A DNA stretch of 64,000 bases from Bauldia litoralis (GCA_945882315.1 CAMCWB010000009.1:1-64000); one strand, 5' to 3'. Counted from the stretch's first letter, positions 34,281 through 43,422 are shown. The notes: generated from the letters alone by a model not told the origin. Numbers and translations are program-made.

Positions 34281-36550
34281 CACTCAGCCTCGCCGGGTGC
34301 CCTGACCCGCCAGCGGAACTGGACGACGCCAGCCTCGCCGATGCCGCCGACGCTCGCCGAGCGCTTGGCTCCCATGCCGAAGGCAGCGCCGTTGAGAAGC
34401 GCCCCCAGAGCCGAGTCGCCGAGGCTGCGGCTTGCCACCTTGGTGGCATCGGCCTGGGCGAGATAGCGGAAATCGGCCGGCACCGCGTCACGTCCCTGCT
34501 GAACGACGGCGAAGAACAGAAGCCGCTCGAAACCGATCGGCAGCGGCGCCTTCGACTTGCGGCTCCAGGTGACGATACGCACCGGCACGATGCGCGGCTG
34601 GTCGCCGGGCAGCAGACGCAGCCCCTCGCCGGGCCCCATATAGGCAATGCCGCCGGCGCCATCGACATAGAGCGGCGTTACGTCGATCGGGTTCTCGCCT
34701 TTGTTGCCGAGCTTGAAATAGACGACGTCGCAATGGCCGAGGTCGGGAGCGTCGAGGCCGCTTGCCGCGATCTCGGTGAAAGAAATCGCGCCGTCAGCGA
34801 TCTTGTCCTTCGGATAATCCGGGCAGTCGATATCGTCCGGCGCTTTCGCGGCCGCCGGTGTCGTCCCGAGTTCCGGCCGGTAGAGATAGGCATCGACCGT
34901 CAGCGCCTCGCGCACCGCCTTGTCGTCGATCGTGTCGGCGATGCGGATGAGGTTACGCGCCTTGGCAAGCGAGGTCAGCACCTGCTTGACGCGCGGCTCC
35001 GCCTTGGACGGATCGGCGAAGGCCGATAACGGCACCGAAGGCGTCCGGTCGCGTCCCTCGGTCACCGGCGGATCGCCGCCGGGCGCCAGCCACAGCCGGC
35101 CGTCCGAAACGAAGAGGCCGAGATCGGCTTCCGTCCCGGCATCGACGAGGTCGAAGGCAATGCCGGTATCGCCGGGCCCGTCCACCAGCTTGTCGAGGAC
35201 TTCGAGGATATTCCTGGCGCCGCGGTCGGTGGCAGTCGCCGGATCGGGCTTCGCCACGGTGAAGGTGAAGGCGACCGCGGGCTCGACCAGCGTCGCCACG
35301 ATCAGCCGCGAGCGGCCGAGCTTGGCAATGTCCGGCGCCTCGACCCCGTCACGCGCCACCGCCTCGATCGTCGAGGCGGCGGTGCCGACATCGGTTACCC
35401 GGGCATAGCCCTGGATCTCGCCCTTCTTGTCGTCGGCCCGCGCCAAAGCATAGACCGCGCCGACCGCGATGCCGTCGACGACGCCGCCTTCGATCGCCGG
35501 CTTGTCGCCCGTGACGTCGACCGCGTAGCGGCGCGGTCCGGTCGATTCCACCCCGAGCACCGGCCCGGCGAGGTCGCCCTCGAAAAGCGGCACCGGCGCC
35601 TGGGCGCCCCAGCTCTGGTAGCCGCTGAGCACTGCGAAGGCGAGATCGCGATAGGTCGACGAGCGACCCGAGCGGATCGCCTCGGCTAGCGCGAATGTGA
35701 GAATGCCGTGGGCGCGCTTCTCGACCGTCTTGGAGAAGGATTTCGGCAGGTTACGCTGGAGCGCAAGCTGGTCGGGATGGGCCGCATAGAAAGCGACATA
35801 GCCACCCTCGCCTTCGCCGGGCGTGCCGGCGCCCTCGACGGCGGTCTGCGGCTTGGACGGAGCGCCGCCCGAGCGGAGCTTCGGCGCCTTCGCCTCGGCC
35901 GCCGCGATCGCTTCGGCGGGAATGCCGAGCGCCCCCGGTTCGACCTTGCGCACCTGGTCGCCGTCTTCTCCGAGCCCGGATGCGCTCCGCGTCAACGTGC
36001 CGGAATGGCAGGCATCGACGATCAGCCAGACCGTCGCGCCGCGCGCCCGGATCGCGCGCACCGCCTCGCCGAGCTCGTCGTCGACCAGCGAGTTCTCTAC
36101 CGCCCCGACCGTGTCCGACCATTTGCCGATGTCGAGCGGCAGGAAAATCTCGTCGAGCCCGTCGACCTCCGGCGCCGCCTTCGCCTCGCTATGGCTCTCG
36201 GGTGACTGCGAGCCATGGCCGGACATGTAGACGATCGCCGTATCGCCGTCGCCAAGGTCGCCGGCGAGCCTGGCGAGCGCATCCATGATCGCCTGCTTCG
36301 TCGGCTCACCGTCGGCGGCGCGGTCGATCCAGGTCTCGGAGAGGCCGTCGGCGAGCACCGTCATCTGCTCGTCCGGAAGCCCCATGGTGCGCAGCGTCTC
36401 GATCATCAGGGCGACGTCGTTCTTGGGCCCGATGAGCTGCAGGTTGCCGACGCTCGCGGCCGGATAGTTCGAGACGCCGACGAGCAGCGCTTCGGTCCTG
36501 GCGGCTGCCGGCCCGGCCAGTAGGGAGGCGGCAATCGCGAGCCCGGCCAA
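34280..36550 (-). CDS. Exported caspase-family (C14) peptidase
   Basis: The protein is 756 residues from a TTG at 36550. The N-terminus is hydrophobic and ends GPAAARTEA, a probable signal peptide. The caspase p20 fold has the His112/Cys181 dyad (YMSGHGSQ and VDACHSGT). Residues 290-756 form an Asp/Gly-rich region and a C-terminal part that may resemble DUF4384 domains. A stronger ribosome site (GAGGGGAGAAG) precedes an ATT at 36628 in the same frame, which would give a longer Arg-rich signal peptide. The true start may therefore be a rare ATT or a mutated ATG. First gene of the TPR/CHAT operon, divergent from the patatin gene. Confidence 0.87.
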   Translation of the reverse strand: MAGLAIAASLLAGPAAARTEALLVGVSNYPAASVGNLQLIGPKNDVALMIETLRTMGLPDEQMTVLADGLSETWIDRAADGEPTKQAIMDALARLAGDLGDGDTAIVYMSGHGSQSPESHSEAKAAPEVDGLDEIFLPLDIGKWSDTVGAVENSLVDDELGEAVRAIRARGATVWLIVDACHSGTLTRSASGLGEDGDQVRKVEPGALGIPAEAIAAAEAKAPKLRSGGAPSKPQTAVEGAGTPGEGEGGYVAFYAAHPDQLALQRNLPKSFSKTVEKRAHGILTFALAEAIRSGRSSTYRDLAFAVLSGYQSWGAQAPVPLFEGDLAGPVLGVESTGPRRYAVDVTGDKPAIEGGVVDGIAVGAVYALARADDKKGEIQGYARVTDVGTAASTIEAVARDGVEAPDIAKLGRSRLIVATLVEPAVAFTFTVAKPDPATATDRGARNILEVLDKLVDGPGDTGIAFDLVDAGTEADLGLFVSDGRLWLAPGGDPPVTEGRDRTPSVPLSAFADPSKAEPRVKQVLTSLAKARNLIRIADTIDDKAVREALTVDAYLYRPELGTTPAAAKAPDDIDCPDYPKDKIADGAISFTEIAASGLDAPDLGHCDVVYFKLGNKGENPIDVTPLYVDGAGGIAYMGPGEGLRLLPGDQPRIVPVRIVTWSRKSKAPLPIGFERLLFFAVVQQGRDAVPADFRYLAQADATKVASRSLGDSALGALLNGAAFGMGAKRSASVGGIGEAGVVQFRWRVRAPGEAE

Positions 36551-36693
36551 CAGCCCGGCGGCCCGTTGCGGACGGCGCCAAATGCCGCGTTCGGCACTCT
36601 TTACCGTCGAACGCCTATATTCCGTAATCTTCTCCCCTCATCCGCAATGCCGCCGGCTTTCGCCATTATGACAAGAGCCGGCCGCATCGTGCG

Positions 36694-36708
36694 TGACAAT
36701 TATCGTCA
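36694..36708. promoter_or_regulatory. TGACAATTATCGTCA palindrome-like box, copy 1
   Basis: The 15-bp box is an imperfect palindrome (TGACAAT vs TGACGAT arms). It lies midway between the divergent caspase and patatin genes. A copy at 38375-38389, with 19 of 21 surrounding bases shared, precedes the membrane protein gene. The repetition is seen; a common regulator is inferred. Confidence 0.5.
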
Positions 36709-36782
36709 TTGGCAGCCCCGGAAAGCGCCTTTGATGGACTTGCCTTTTGCCATGACGCAAGATCGACCTTCATCACCCTGAA

Positions 36783-38288
36783 ATGCTGGAATCGTTGGAA
36801 ATCGTGCCGTTTTTCTCTTATCGCCGTCTGGTCCCGATCGCCGCCGCGCTGAGCCTTGCCGCCTGCGTGACGGTGACCAACGACCCGATCAACGAACTCT
36901 CGGTCTCCCAGACGAATCTGGTCGAGACGCTGCCGGAGAGCACCGATTCCGAGGACATAACGGTCATCGGGCTAGGCTTTTCGGGCGGCGGAACCCGGGC
37001 CGCGGCCTTTTCATACGGCTTGTTGCGAGAGCTCGAGGCGACGCCGATGCCCGGCGATCCGAACGGCCGCAGCATGCTCGACGCCGTCCGCTTCATCTCC
37101 GGCGTTTCGGGCGGCTCGGTCACCGCCGCCTATTACGGCCTCAAGGGCAAAGGCGGCTATCACGACTTCCGTGAGAAGTTCCTGATCCGCGACGCGGAAG
37201 TCGATATGCGCACCCGCGTCGGCCCGACCAACATCCTGCGCGCCATCGGCGGCGGCGTGAACGACAAGAGCTCCTTCGGAAGCTGGCTCGACAAGAATGT
37301 CTTCAATGGCGCCCGCTTCTCCGATCTCAATCGCCCGGGCACGCCGGTCGTCTGGATCAACGCCTCCGACCTCTACAACCGCACGCCGTTCATTTTCAAC
37401 GACGAGACCTTCTCGGCGCTCTGCAGCGATCTCGACAAGCTGCCGATCTCGGAAGCCGTCGCGGCCTCCGCCGCCGTGCCCGTGGTCTTCGCGCCGATCG
37501 TGCTCGAAGCCTACGGCAAGCGCTGCACCTATCACGAGCCCGGCTGGCTCCAGACGGCGCAGCAGAACCCCGCCTCGCCGTCGTCGCTCCGCGCCTTTGC
37601 CGGCGCGCTGCAATTCTATCGCGACGCGACCAAGCTCAAATATGTGAAGCTCGTCGACGGCGGCATCACCGACAATTTCGGCGTGACGGCGCTGACGCTC
37701 GCCCGTGCCCAGTCGCAGACCCCCTATGGCCCGCTGACGCCGCGCGAGGCGGTCAAGCTGAAGCGCATCATCTACCTGGTCGCCGACGCCGGCCGCGCGC
37801 CGGATGCCGAATGGGGTGCCACCGTCCAGGGACCGGGCGTCGTCGAGCTCATTTCGGCGGTCACGGATACCGCGATCTCGGCCTCGGTGCGCGACGGCTA
37901 TGACGCCTTCCGGCTGACCATGGAGCGCTGGCAGAAGGACCTGATCGACTATCGCTGCTCGTTGAAGCAAAGCGAGGTCAAGCGCCTGCGCGGTACCGTC
38001 TCGGGCTGGAACTGCCGCGACCTGAAATTCTTCGTCGGCGACGTCAGCTTCGCCGATGTCGAACCGGTGAAGCGCGGCCGCCTGCAGAGCATTGCGACCC
38101 GCCTGAAGCTGCCGACCGACCAGGTCGACCTCGCCATCGCTGGCGGCGCCGAAGCGCTCCGCAGCGACAGCACCTTCGCAGGTGCGCTCAGAAGCATGGC
38201 CGGCGCCGACACGGCCGGCAAGGACCGCATGATCCCCAGCGCACCGGCGGTAGTGACGCCGACACCCATGCCGATCAGCAGCAACTGA
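36783..38288 (+). CDS. Patatin-like phospholipase, predicted lipoprotein
   Basis: The 501 residues start with a lipoprotein signal (PIAAALSLAAC, lipidated Cys28; a GTG at 36804 is an alternative start). The patatin domain has oxyanion loop GFSGGGTRAAAF (residues 65-76), nucleophile Ser109 in GVSGG and Asp292 in DGGITDN. This Ser-Asp dyad hydrolyses acyl chains of membrane lipids. Lipidation places it at the envelope, probably in the outer-membrane inner leaflet. It is divergent from the caspase operon with a shared box between, which suggests joint control. Confidence 0.88.
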   Translation: MLESLEIVPFFSYRRLVPIAAALSLAACVTVTNDPINELSVSQTNLVETLPESTDSEDITVIGLGFSGGGTRAAAFSYGLLRELEATPMPGDPNGRSMLDAVRFISGVSGGSVTAAYYGLKGKGGYHDFREKFLIRDAEVDMRTRVGPTNILRAIGGGVNDKSSFGSWLDKNVFNGARFSDLNRPGTPVVWINASDLYNRTPFIFNDETFSALCSDLDKLPISEAVAASAAVPVVFAPIVLEAYGKRCTYHEPGWLQTAQQNPASPSSLRAFAGALQFYRDATKLKYVKLVDGGITDNFGVTALTLARAQSQTPYGPLTPREAVKLKRIIYLVADAGRAPDAEWGATVQGPGVVELISAVTDTAISASVRDGYDAFRLTMERWQKDLIDYRCSLKQSEVKRLRGTVSGWNCRDLKFFVGDVSFADVEPVKRGRLQSIATRLKLPTDQVDLAIAGGAEALRSDSTFAGALRSMAGADTAGKDRMIPSAPAVVTPTPMPISSN

Positions 38289-38304
38289 CCGGTCGGGGCC
38301 GTTA

Positions 38305-38336
38305 GGGTGGGCAAAGGCCGAAGGCCGTGCCCACCC
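38305..38336. terminator. Hairpin GGGTGGGCA ... TGCCCACCC after the patatin gene
   Basis: A perfect 9-bp stem (38305-38313 with 38328-38336) encloses a 14-nt loop that can itself pair (GGCC). It lies 16 nt after the patatin stop. There is no T run, so it may be a repeat-type hairpin, not a strong intrinsic terminator. Confidence 0.5.
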
Positions 38337-38374
38337 GTCCTCATCCGCTGACGCAAAGCGGTCGGCCATGCGAG

Positions 38375-38389
38375 TGACAATTACCGTCA
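38375..38389. promoter_or_regulatory. TGACAATTACCGTCA palindrome-like box, copy 2
   Basis: This is the second copy of the box found between the caspase and patatin genes, with one change in the 15-bp core. It lies 46 bp before the ATG of the small membrane protein gene. Confidence 0.5.
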
Positions 38390-38434
38390 TCGGCTTGCGC
38401 GACAGGCGGTCGTCATGATCGGATCGCCGGTACC

Positions 38435-39019
38435 ATGACCACCATCCGCTACGTCTTCCGCCCAAGCCTCTTCCACAAGGAGCGCACCCTTGTCGTCGAT
38501 GAGCGCGGCCTGATGCTGCGCGAGGGTGACGGCGACGAGCGCCGTGTCGGCTTCGACGAGATCGAGTCCATGCATATCGAGCCGGCTGTTGCCGGCGATG
38601 ACGACACGCCGCGCTGGCTGATCAATCTCGGCGTCCACAATGCCGGCCCGATCCAGATCGACAGCGTCTATGTCCGCGGCGCCAGCGACTTTGAGCACAA
38701 GACCGACGAATTCGTGAAAGTTATCGAGACACTGCACACTGCGCTTGCGCCGCGCGGCGATGCAGTTCGTTACACCGCCGGCACGCGGCGCGGCATCTTC
38801 ATCGCTTGGCGCATAGCCCTTCTGCTGTGTCTCGTCGCTGGCCTCATGGGCGCGGCCGCAGCGATCAACACCGGCGAATTCGAGGTGCTCTTCGGCGCTG
38901 TCGCGTTCATCGGGCTCGGCATCGTTGGTTTGCTGGCGCTACGCGGCAAACGCGGCCCGCGGAGCTACACGAACGCAATGCCCGTAGACGAGGCCGGCAA
39001 GAAGGGCGGCTCGAGCTAG
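38435..39019 (+). CDS. Small membrane protein of unknown function (beta-rich N-terminal domain plus two TM segments)
   Basis: The protein is 194 residues. Residues 1-105 are soluble and beta-rich (RPSLFHKERTLVVDERGLML, FDEIESMHIEP), reminiscent of bacterial PH-like domains. Two hydrophobic segments (about 121-142 and 151-169) and a short basic tail follow. There is no signal peptide, so the N-terminal domain faces the cytoplasm if the topology is simple. It shares an upstream box with the caspase/patatin promoters. Its function is unknown; a role in the same envelope response is a guess. Confidence 0.7.
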   Translation: MTTIRYVFRPSLFHKERTLVVDERGLMLREGDGDERRVGFDEIESMHIEPAVAGDDDTPRWLINLGVHNAGPIQIDSVYVRGASDFEHKTDEFVKVIETLHTALAPRGDAVRYTAGTRRGIFIAWRIALLLCLVAGLMGAAAAINTGEFEVLFGAVAFIGLGIVGLLALRGKRGPRSYTNAMPVDEAGKKGGSS

Positions 39020-40095
39020 GCCGCCTCCAGGCCGTCCAGCACGAGCACATCCTCGGGCGCGAAGATGACGGTGACCGTCTGGCCACGCGCCGGCGGAGGA
39101 AAATTCGGGCTGTTGAAGGTGTCCATCAGGATCGTGTTGTCGGTGAAGCGCACGCGGAGCCGCACCACCGAGCCGAGGAAACTGACATCCTCGATCGTGC
39201 CCCGCATCCGGTTCCGGCCGCCGCCGAGATCGACCAGCATCGCCGATTCCGGCCGCAGCGCCACCGACATGCTGTCCCCGGCCTTTGTCGCACCGAGACC
39301 GCGCGAGGCGACAATGTCCTGGCCGTCGATGGCGATCGTCCCCTTTGCCGGATCGGCGACCTTGCCGTTGAGGACATTGAGCGTCCCGACGAATGAGGCG
39401 ACGAAGCGCGTCTTCGGAAAATTGTAGATCTCGAAGGGTGCCCCGACCTGCTCCATGCGGCCCTGGCTCATCACCACGACGCGGTCGGAAATCGACAGCG
39501 CCTCCTCCTGGTCATGCGTCACGAAGATCGTCGTGATGCCGAGCTCTTTCTGGATGGAACGGATCTCGTCGCGCAGCGACACGCGCACTTTTGCGTCGAG
39601 CGCCGAGAGCGGCTCGTCGAGGAGCAGCACCCGCGGCTTCGGTGCGAGAGCGCGCGCCAGCGCCACGCGCTGCTGCTGGCCGCCGGAGAGCTGGTAGGGA
39701 TAGCGGTCGCCGAATTTCTGCAGCTTGATCAGTTCCAGCATCTCGGCAACGCGTCTTGCCGCCTCGGCCTTCGCCATGCCGGCGACCTTCAGCCCGAAGC
39801 CGATATTCTGTGCAACCGTCAGGTTTGGGAACAGCGCATAGGCCTGGAACACCATGCCGATATTGCGCTGGTTCGGCCGCAGATTGGTAACGTCCCGGTC
39901 GCCGATCGAGATCGTTCCCGAAGTCGGCTCCTCGAAGCCGGCGACGATGCGGAGCACCGTCGTCTTGCCGCAACCCGAGGGCCCGAGGAAGGAAACAAAT
40001 TCCCCGCGCCCGATGTCGAGATTGAAATCCTGCACCACGACATTCGGGCCGTAGGATTTCTGGACGCCCCGTATCGAAAGAAAAGTTTCGGCCAT
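39016..40095 (-). CDS. ABC importer ATP-binding protein (PotA/FbpC type)
   Basis: The protein is 359 residues from the ATG at 40095 (MAETFLSIRG). It has Walker A GPSGCGKTT, the Q-loop in VFQAYALFP, signature LSGGQQQRVALARAL, Walker B VLLLDEPLSALD and H-loop FVTHDQ. A C-terminal TOBE domain (VALRPESAMLV, APEDVLVLDG) marks it as a polyamine/Fe3+/phosphonate-type importer subunit. It is the last gene of the four-gene importer, 14 nt after the second permease. Its stop touches the convergent end of the membrane-protein gene. The substrate is unknown. Confidence 0.92.
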   Translation of the reverse strand: MAETFLSIRGVQKSYGPNVVVQDFNLDIGRGEFVSFLGPSGCGKTTVLRIVAGFEEPTSGTISIGDRDVTNLRPNQRNIGMVFQAYALFPNLTVAQNIGFGLKVAGMAKAEAARRVAEMLELIKLQKFGDRYPYQLSGGQQQRVALARALAPKPRVLLLDEPLSALDAKVRVSLRDEIRSIQKELGITTIFVTHDQEEALSISDRVVVMSQGRMEQVGAPFEIYNFPKTRFVASFVGTLNVLNGKVADPAKGTIAIDGQDIVASRGLGATKAGDSMSVALRPESAMLVDLGGGRNRMRGTIEDVSFLGSVVRLRVRFTDNTILMDTFNSPNFPPPARGQTVTVIFAPEDVLVLDGLEAA

Positions 40096-40109
40096 GGCTT
40101 GGGTTTCGC

Positions 40110-40901
40110 TCAACGGGGCTGATTTGCGGATTTGGGGGCGAAGCGCGACAGGATTTGGATGATCGACATGCACCCCCACGTTATTGCGAAGGCGATGATG
40201 GCCAGCGCCGAGGGTTCATAGGCGCGATTAGCACCAATATTCTGCAGATAGGGACCAAAGGCCGGACGGTTGAGCAGGCTCGCCATCGTGAATTCGCCGA
40301 TGACGATGGCAAAGGTCAGAAACGCGCCCGACAGGACGGCGATGAGCACATTCGGCAGGATCACGCGGATGACGATCCGTGTCCATCCAGCGCCAAGAAT
40401 CTGCGCGGCTTCGGTGAGCGTCCGGACATCGATCGTCGCCAGCCCCGTATCGACGGCGCGGTACATATAGGGCAGTGCCAGCGTCGCATAGCCGATGACC
40501 AAAAGCGCATCGGCGCCGCGCGTGCTCGCAAGGAACGGCAGCGGCGAGGACGAGCCGAACATCCTGATATAGCCGAAGACGATCACGATCGCCGGAATGA
40601 CCAGCGGCAGAAGCGTGATGAACTCGACGACCGGCCGGAAGCGCGGCATACGAAGCCGGATCCAGTAGGCCGTGGGCACCACGAGGAGCACACCGAGCAG
40701 GATCGTAAAGACGGCGACGAGCACCGAGTAGAAGAACGTCGCCTGGAAATAGGGGTCGCCCAGCACCGATCGATAGGCGTCGAAGGAATACACGCCGCGC
40801 CGCATGCGCAGCGAAAATTCGAAAGTCGCGATCAGCGGCAACAGGAAATAAGCCGCGCCGACGCCGAAAGTGATCCAAGCCCAGAGCCGGCTTGTCTTCA
40901 T
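40110..40901 (-). CDS. ABC importer permease (PotC-like)
   Basis: The protein is 263 residues from the ATG at 40901, which overlaps the preceding permease stop (ATGA). Six membrane segments are predicted. The cytoplasmic EAA loop is EAAQILGAGWTRIVIRVILPN, with the expected Gly. It belongs to the binding-protein-dependent permease family (BPD_transp_1) and pairs with the other permease to form the channel. The gene order SBP-permease-permease-ATPase is the standard pot/fbp arrangement. Confidence 0.92.
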   Translation of the reverse strand: MKTSRLWAWITFGVGAAYFLLPLIATFEFSLRMRRGVYSFDAYRSVLGDPYFQATFFYSVLVAVFTILLGVLLVVPTAYWIRLRMPRFRPVVEFITLLPLVIPAIVIVFGYIRMFGSSSPLPFLASTRGADALLVIGYATLALPYMYRAVDTGLATIDVRTLTEAAQILGAGWTRIVIRVILPNVLIAVLSGAFLTFAIVIGEFTMASLLNRPAFGPYLQNIGANRAYEPSALAIIAFAITWGCMSIIQILSRFAPKSANQPR

Positions 40902-41818
40902 TTCAGCCACCGATCACTGCGCGCCCGGAACCAGATGTAGAAGATGTTGGCGACGCCGGTGATGAAGATCATCCCGAAGGCCAGCGCATAACCGAGATGC
41001 GGGTTGTGCAGCACGTCGCCGCGGATTTGCGCGTAGAGGAGGATCGGCACGATATTGAGCTGCGAGCCGGTCAGCGCGTAGGCGGTGGCGATCGCGCCGA
41101 AGGCATTGGCGAAGAGGAGGAGAACCGTGCCGAGGAAGCTCGGCCAGAGAACCGGAATGACCACCATCCGCCAGTATTGCCAGGTCGTGGCGCCAAGCAT
41201 GGCGGCGGCCTCTCCCCACTCCTTCTTCAGGCCGTCGACGGCCGGCGTGATGATCACCAGCATCAGCGGAATCTGGAAATAGAGATAGGTCAGCGTCAGC
41301 CCCCAGAAGGACAGGAGGTTGAAGCCGAGGGAATAGATATTCACCCCGAGCCAGTTGTTGAGGAGCACGGTCAGCAGCCCCAGCCGGCCGAGTGTCGCGA
41401 TGAAGGCGAAGGCGAGCGGCACGCCGGCAAAATTCGAGGCGACGCCGGAGAATGTCACGGTCGCCGACCTCAGCCAGGGCGGCAGGCCGCCGCGCGAGAT
41501 CGCTACTGCCATGGCCAATCCGACCACACCGCCGAGGACCGCCGAAGCAAGGCTGATGCGGATCGAAATCCAATAGGCGCTGACGATCGATGGCGCCGAC
41601 AGCGCCAGGATATTGTCGAAGGTTATCTCGCCCTGATCGTTCTGGAAGGCGCCGACGACGAGATAGGTCGTCGGCAGGATCAGAAACATCAGCGCGAAGA
41701 TCAGGAACGGGACGACACCAAGCCAATCGAGCGGCAGCCGGTAGCGGCGCACTGGCGCCGGCGGCGCGTCCTGCATCGCCGAACCGTCGGCTAGGCTGAT
41801 CTCGGTCATTTGCCCCAC
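40898..41818 (-). CDS. ABC importer permease (PotB-like)
   Basis: The 306 residues start with a GTG at 41818 (an ATG at 41809 is an alternative). Six membrane segments surround the EAA loop (EAAAMLGATTWQYWRMVVIPVLWP). An extended cytoplasmic N-terminus of about 30 residues precedes the first segment. It is the first permease after the solute-binding protein gene, separated by 46 bp that contain a very stable hairpin. That hairpin may lower its expression relative to the binding protein. Confidence 0.92.
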   Translation of the reverse strand: MGQMTEISLADGSAMQDAPPAPVRRYRLPLDWLGVVPFLIFALMFLILPTTYLVVGAFQNDQGEITFDNILALSAPSIVSAYWISIRISLASAVLGGVVGLAMAVAISRGGLPPWLRSATVTFSGVASNFAGVPLAFAFIATLGRLGLLTVLLNNWLGVNIYSLGFNLLSFWGLTLTYLYFQIPLMLVIITPAVDGLKKEWGEAAAMLGATTWQYWRMVVIPVLWPSFLGTVLLLFANAFGAIATAYALTGSQLNIVPILLYAQIRGDVLHNPHLGYALAFGMIFITGVANIFYIWFRARSDRWLK

Positions 41819-41829
41819 GCGGTAAGAGG

Positions 41830-41853
41830 CCGGGCGGCGCGGACGCCGCCCGG
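41830..41853. terminator. Stable 10-bp hairpin between binding-protein and permease genes
   Basis: CCGGGCGGCG-CGGA-CGCCGCCCGG is a perfect stem. The T run lies on the plus-strand side, opposite to operon transcription. In the operon mRNA it is therefore more likely a partial attenuator or 3'-end stabiliser than a full stop. Confidence 0.6.
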
Positions 41854-41864
41854 TTTTTCGTCAA

Positions 41865-42968
41865 TTACTGGATGCTCGCACCGACGACGCTGTCCCATTG
41901 CTTGGTGATCACATCCTTGAAAGCGGCCTGCTCGTCGAGCGACGGGAACACCGCCTTCTCGTACGACGCTGCCGGCGGCAGCTTGTCGAGCAGATCCTGC
42001 GGGATCGCCTTCTTGGCCGCGAGATCGTTGAAGCGGATCGGGTGGCAATATCCCTTCAGCCAGAGAAGCTGGCCTTCGTCGGAATAGAGATATTCCATCC
42101 ACAGCTTGGCGGCGTTCGGATGCGGCGCGAAAGCGCTGATCGCCTGGACATAGACGCCGGCCACGACGCCCGAGGCCGGGACGATGACTTCGGCCTTCGG
42201 ATTATCGAGGAAACCGTCGCGCCAGGAGAGACCGTTATAGTCCCAGGCGATCGCGACCGGTGTGGCGCCCTGCGCGATCGGCGCCGCCTTGGCGGTGATC
42301 GGCACGAAGTTGCCTTTCGCGTTCAGCTCCTTGAAGAATTCGAGGCCCTTCGCGCCCGCGGTCGCCGCGTCCGTAGCGCCGGCTGCGAGACCGGCGGCAT
42401 AGACCGCCTGGATCCCCTGGTTGGACGTGCGCGGATCGCCGGCAAGCGCGACCGAATTGGCAAGTTCCGGCTTCAGGAGGTCGGCCCAGTCCTTGGGCAC
42501 TTCCGTGACGATGTCGGTGTTCACGACGAAAGACAGAACCCCGTAATAGTCGCCGTACCAGAAGCCGTCGGCATCCTTGGCGCTGTCCGGGATCGAGTTC
42601 CAGGTCGCCACCTTATAGGGCGCGATGAGCCCTTCGGCCTTGGCCGTCGGACCGAAGGACAGGCCGACGTCGATGACGTCCGGCGCCTGCGGGCCCTTGT
42701 TGTCCTTGTTCGCCTTGATGGCTTCGATCTCGTCGGCCGATCCGGCGTCGGGGTTGAGCTCGTTGATCGTGATCTCGGGATATTTGGCTTTGAAGCCGGC
42801 GATGACGTCCCCGTAGCCGCACCAGTTGTGCGGCAAGGCAATCGTGGTGAGCTGGCCTTCCGTCTTGGCGGCGGCGATCAGCTCAGCCGATTGGCTGAAC
42901 GCGACGCCGTTCGAAGCGGTAAGTGCCAGGGCAGTAATCGACACCGTGCATAACCAGGTGGCTTTCAT
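41865..42968 (-). CDS. ABC importer extracellular solute-binding protein
   Basis: The protein is 367 residues from the ATG at 42968. It has a Sec signal peptide (MKATWLCTVSITALALTAS, cut near VAFSQ). It is a type-II periplasmic binding protein (SBP_bac family 1/6-like: GVLSFVVNTDIVTEVPKDWADLLKPE, VAIAWDYNG). Homologues bind iron, polyamines, or organic acids and phosphonates. No ligand residue pattern is certain here. It heads the importer operon. A small inverted repeat about 100 bp upstream could be an operator. Confidence 0.9.
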   Translation of the reverse strand: MKATWLCTVSITALALTASNGVAFSQSAELIAAAKTEGQLTTIALPHNWCGYGDVIAGFKAKYPEITINELNPDAGSADEIEAIKANKDNKGPQAPDVIDVGLSFGPTAKAEGLIAPYKVATWNSIPDSAKDADGFWYGDYYGVLSFVVNTDIVTEVPKDWADLLKPELANSVALAGDPRTSNQGIQAVYAAGLAAGATDAATAGAKGLEFFKELNAKGNFVPITAKAAPIAQGATPVAIAWDYNGLSWRDGFLDNPKAEVIVPASGVVAGVYVQAISAFAPHPNAAKLWMEYLYSDEGQLLWLKGYCHPIRFNDLAAKKAIPQDLLDKLPPAASYEKAVFPSLDEQAAFKDVITKQWDSVVGASIQ

Positions 42969-43422
42969 GTTCGTTTTCCCTTGAGTGGAAGCTGAAGCTG
43001 TCAACGAAAATGTCAGGACGGCAGGACGTGGTGTTGTCGATATCGCGCCTTTGCGAAGGTTCCATGTCACTCTAGTTGTGACATTTTTGCGCCTCGCCGG
43101 CTACAGCACTCGTTACAGGATGAACTGGTTTTCTGGGGGCCGCCACTCCCCTGCGACTGCTCAATAGCCGGCAAACAAAAGCGACGCCGACCTCACGGCC
43201 GCGAACCGGTATCGGCGGATGGCGGGCGTCAGCGTTGGCCGAGCGAGCCCCCGGAAGCTTTCCGTTGCCGGTGACATATCTGTCTCGGGTTCGCGTCAGC
43301 CGCTCGATAGCGGCAAGTCCGGTGGCCTACGCTTTCCTCACAATTACTTTGAATAATCAATCAATTCGCGCCGGAAATTCAGGGCTTGTTTACGAAACCG
43401 GAGGACACTCGGGCAACTCGAA
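42969..43422. other. Intergenic region with inverted repeat ATGTCAC-N7-GTGACAT
   Basis: No supported gene lies in these 454 bp. A perfect 7-bp inverted repeat at 43064-43084 is followed by TTTT on the plus strand. It is 96 bp upstream of the binding-protein start, so it could be an operator or an upstream terminator. The remainder shows no recognised element. Confidence 0.45.
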
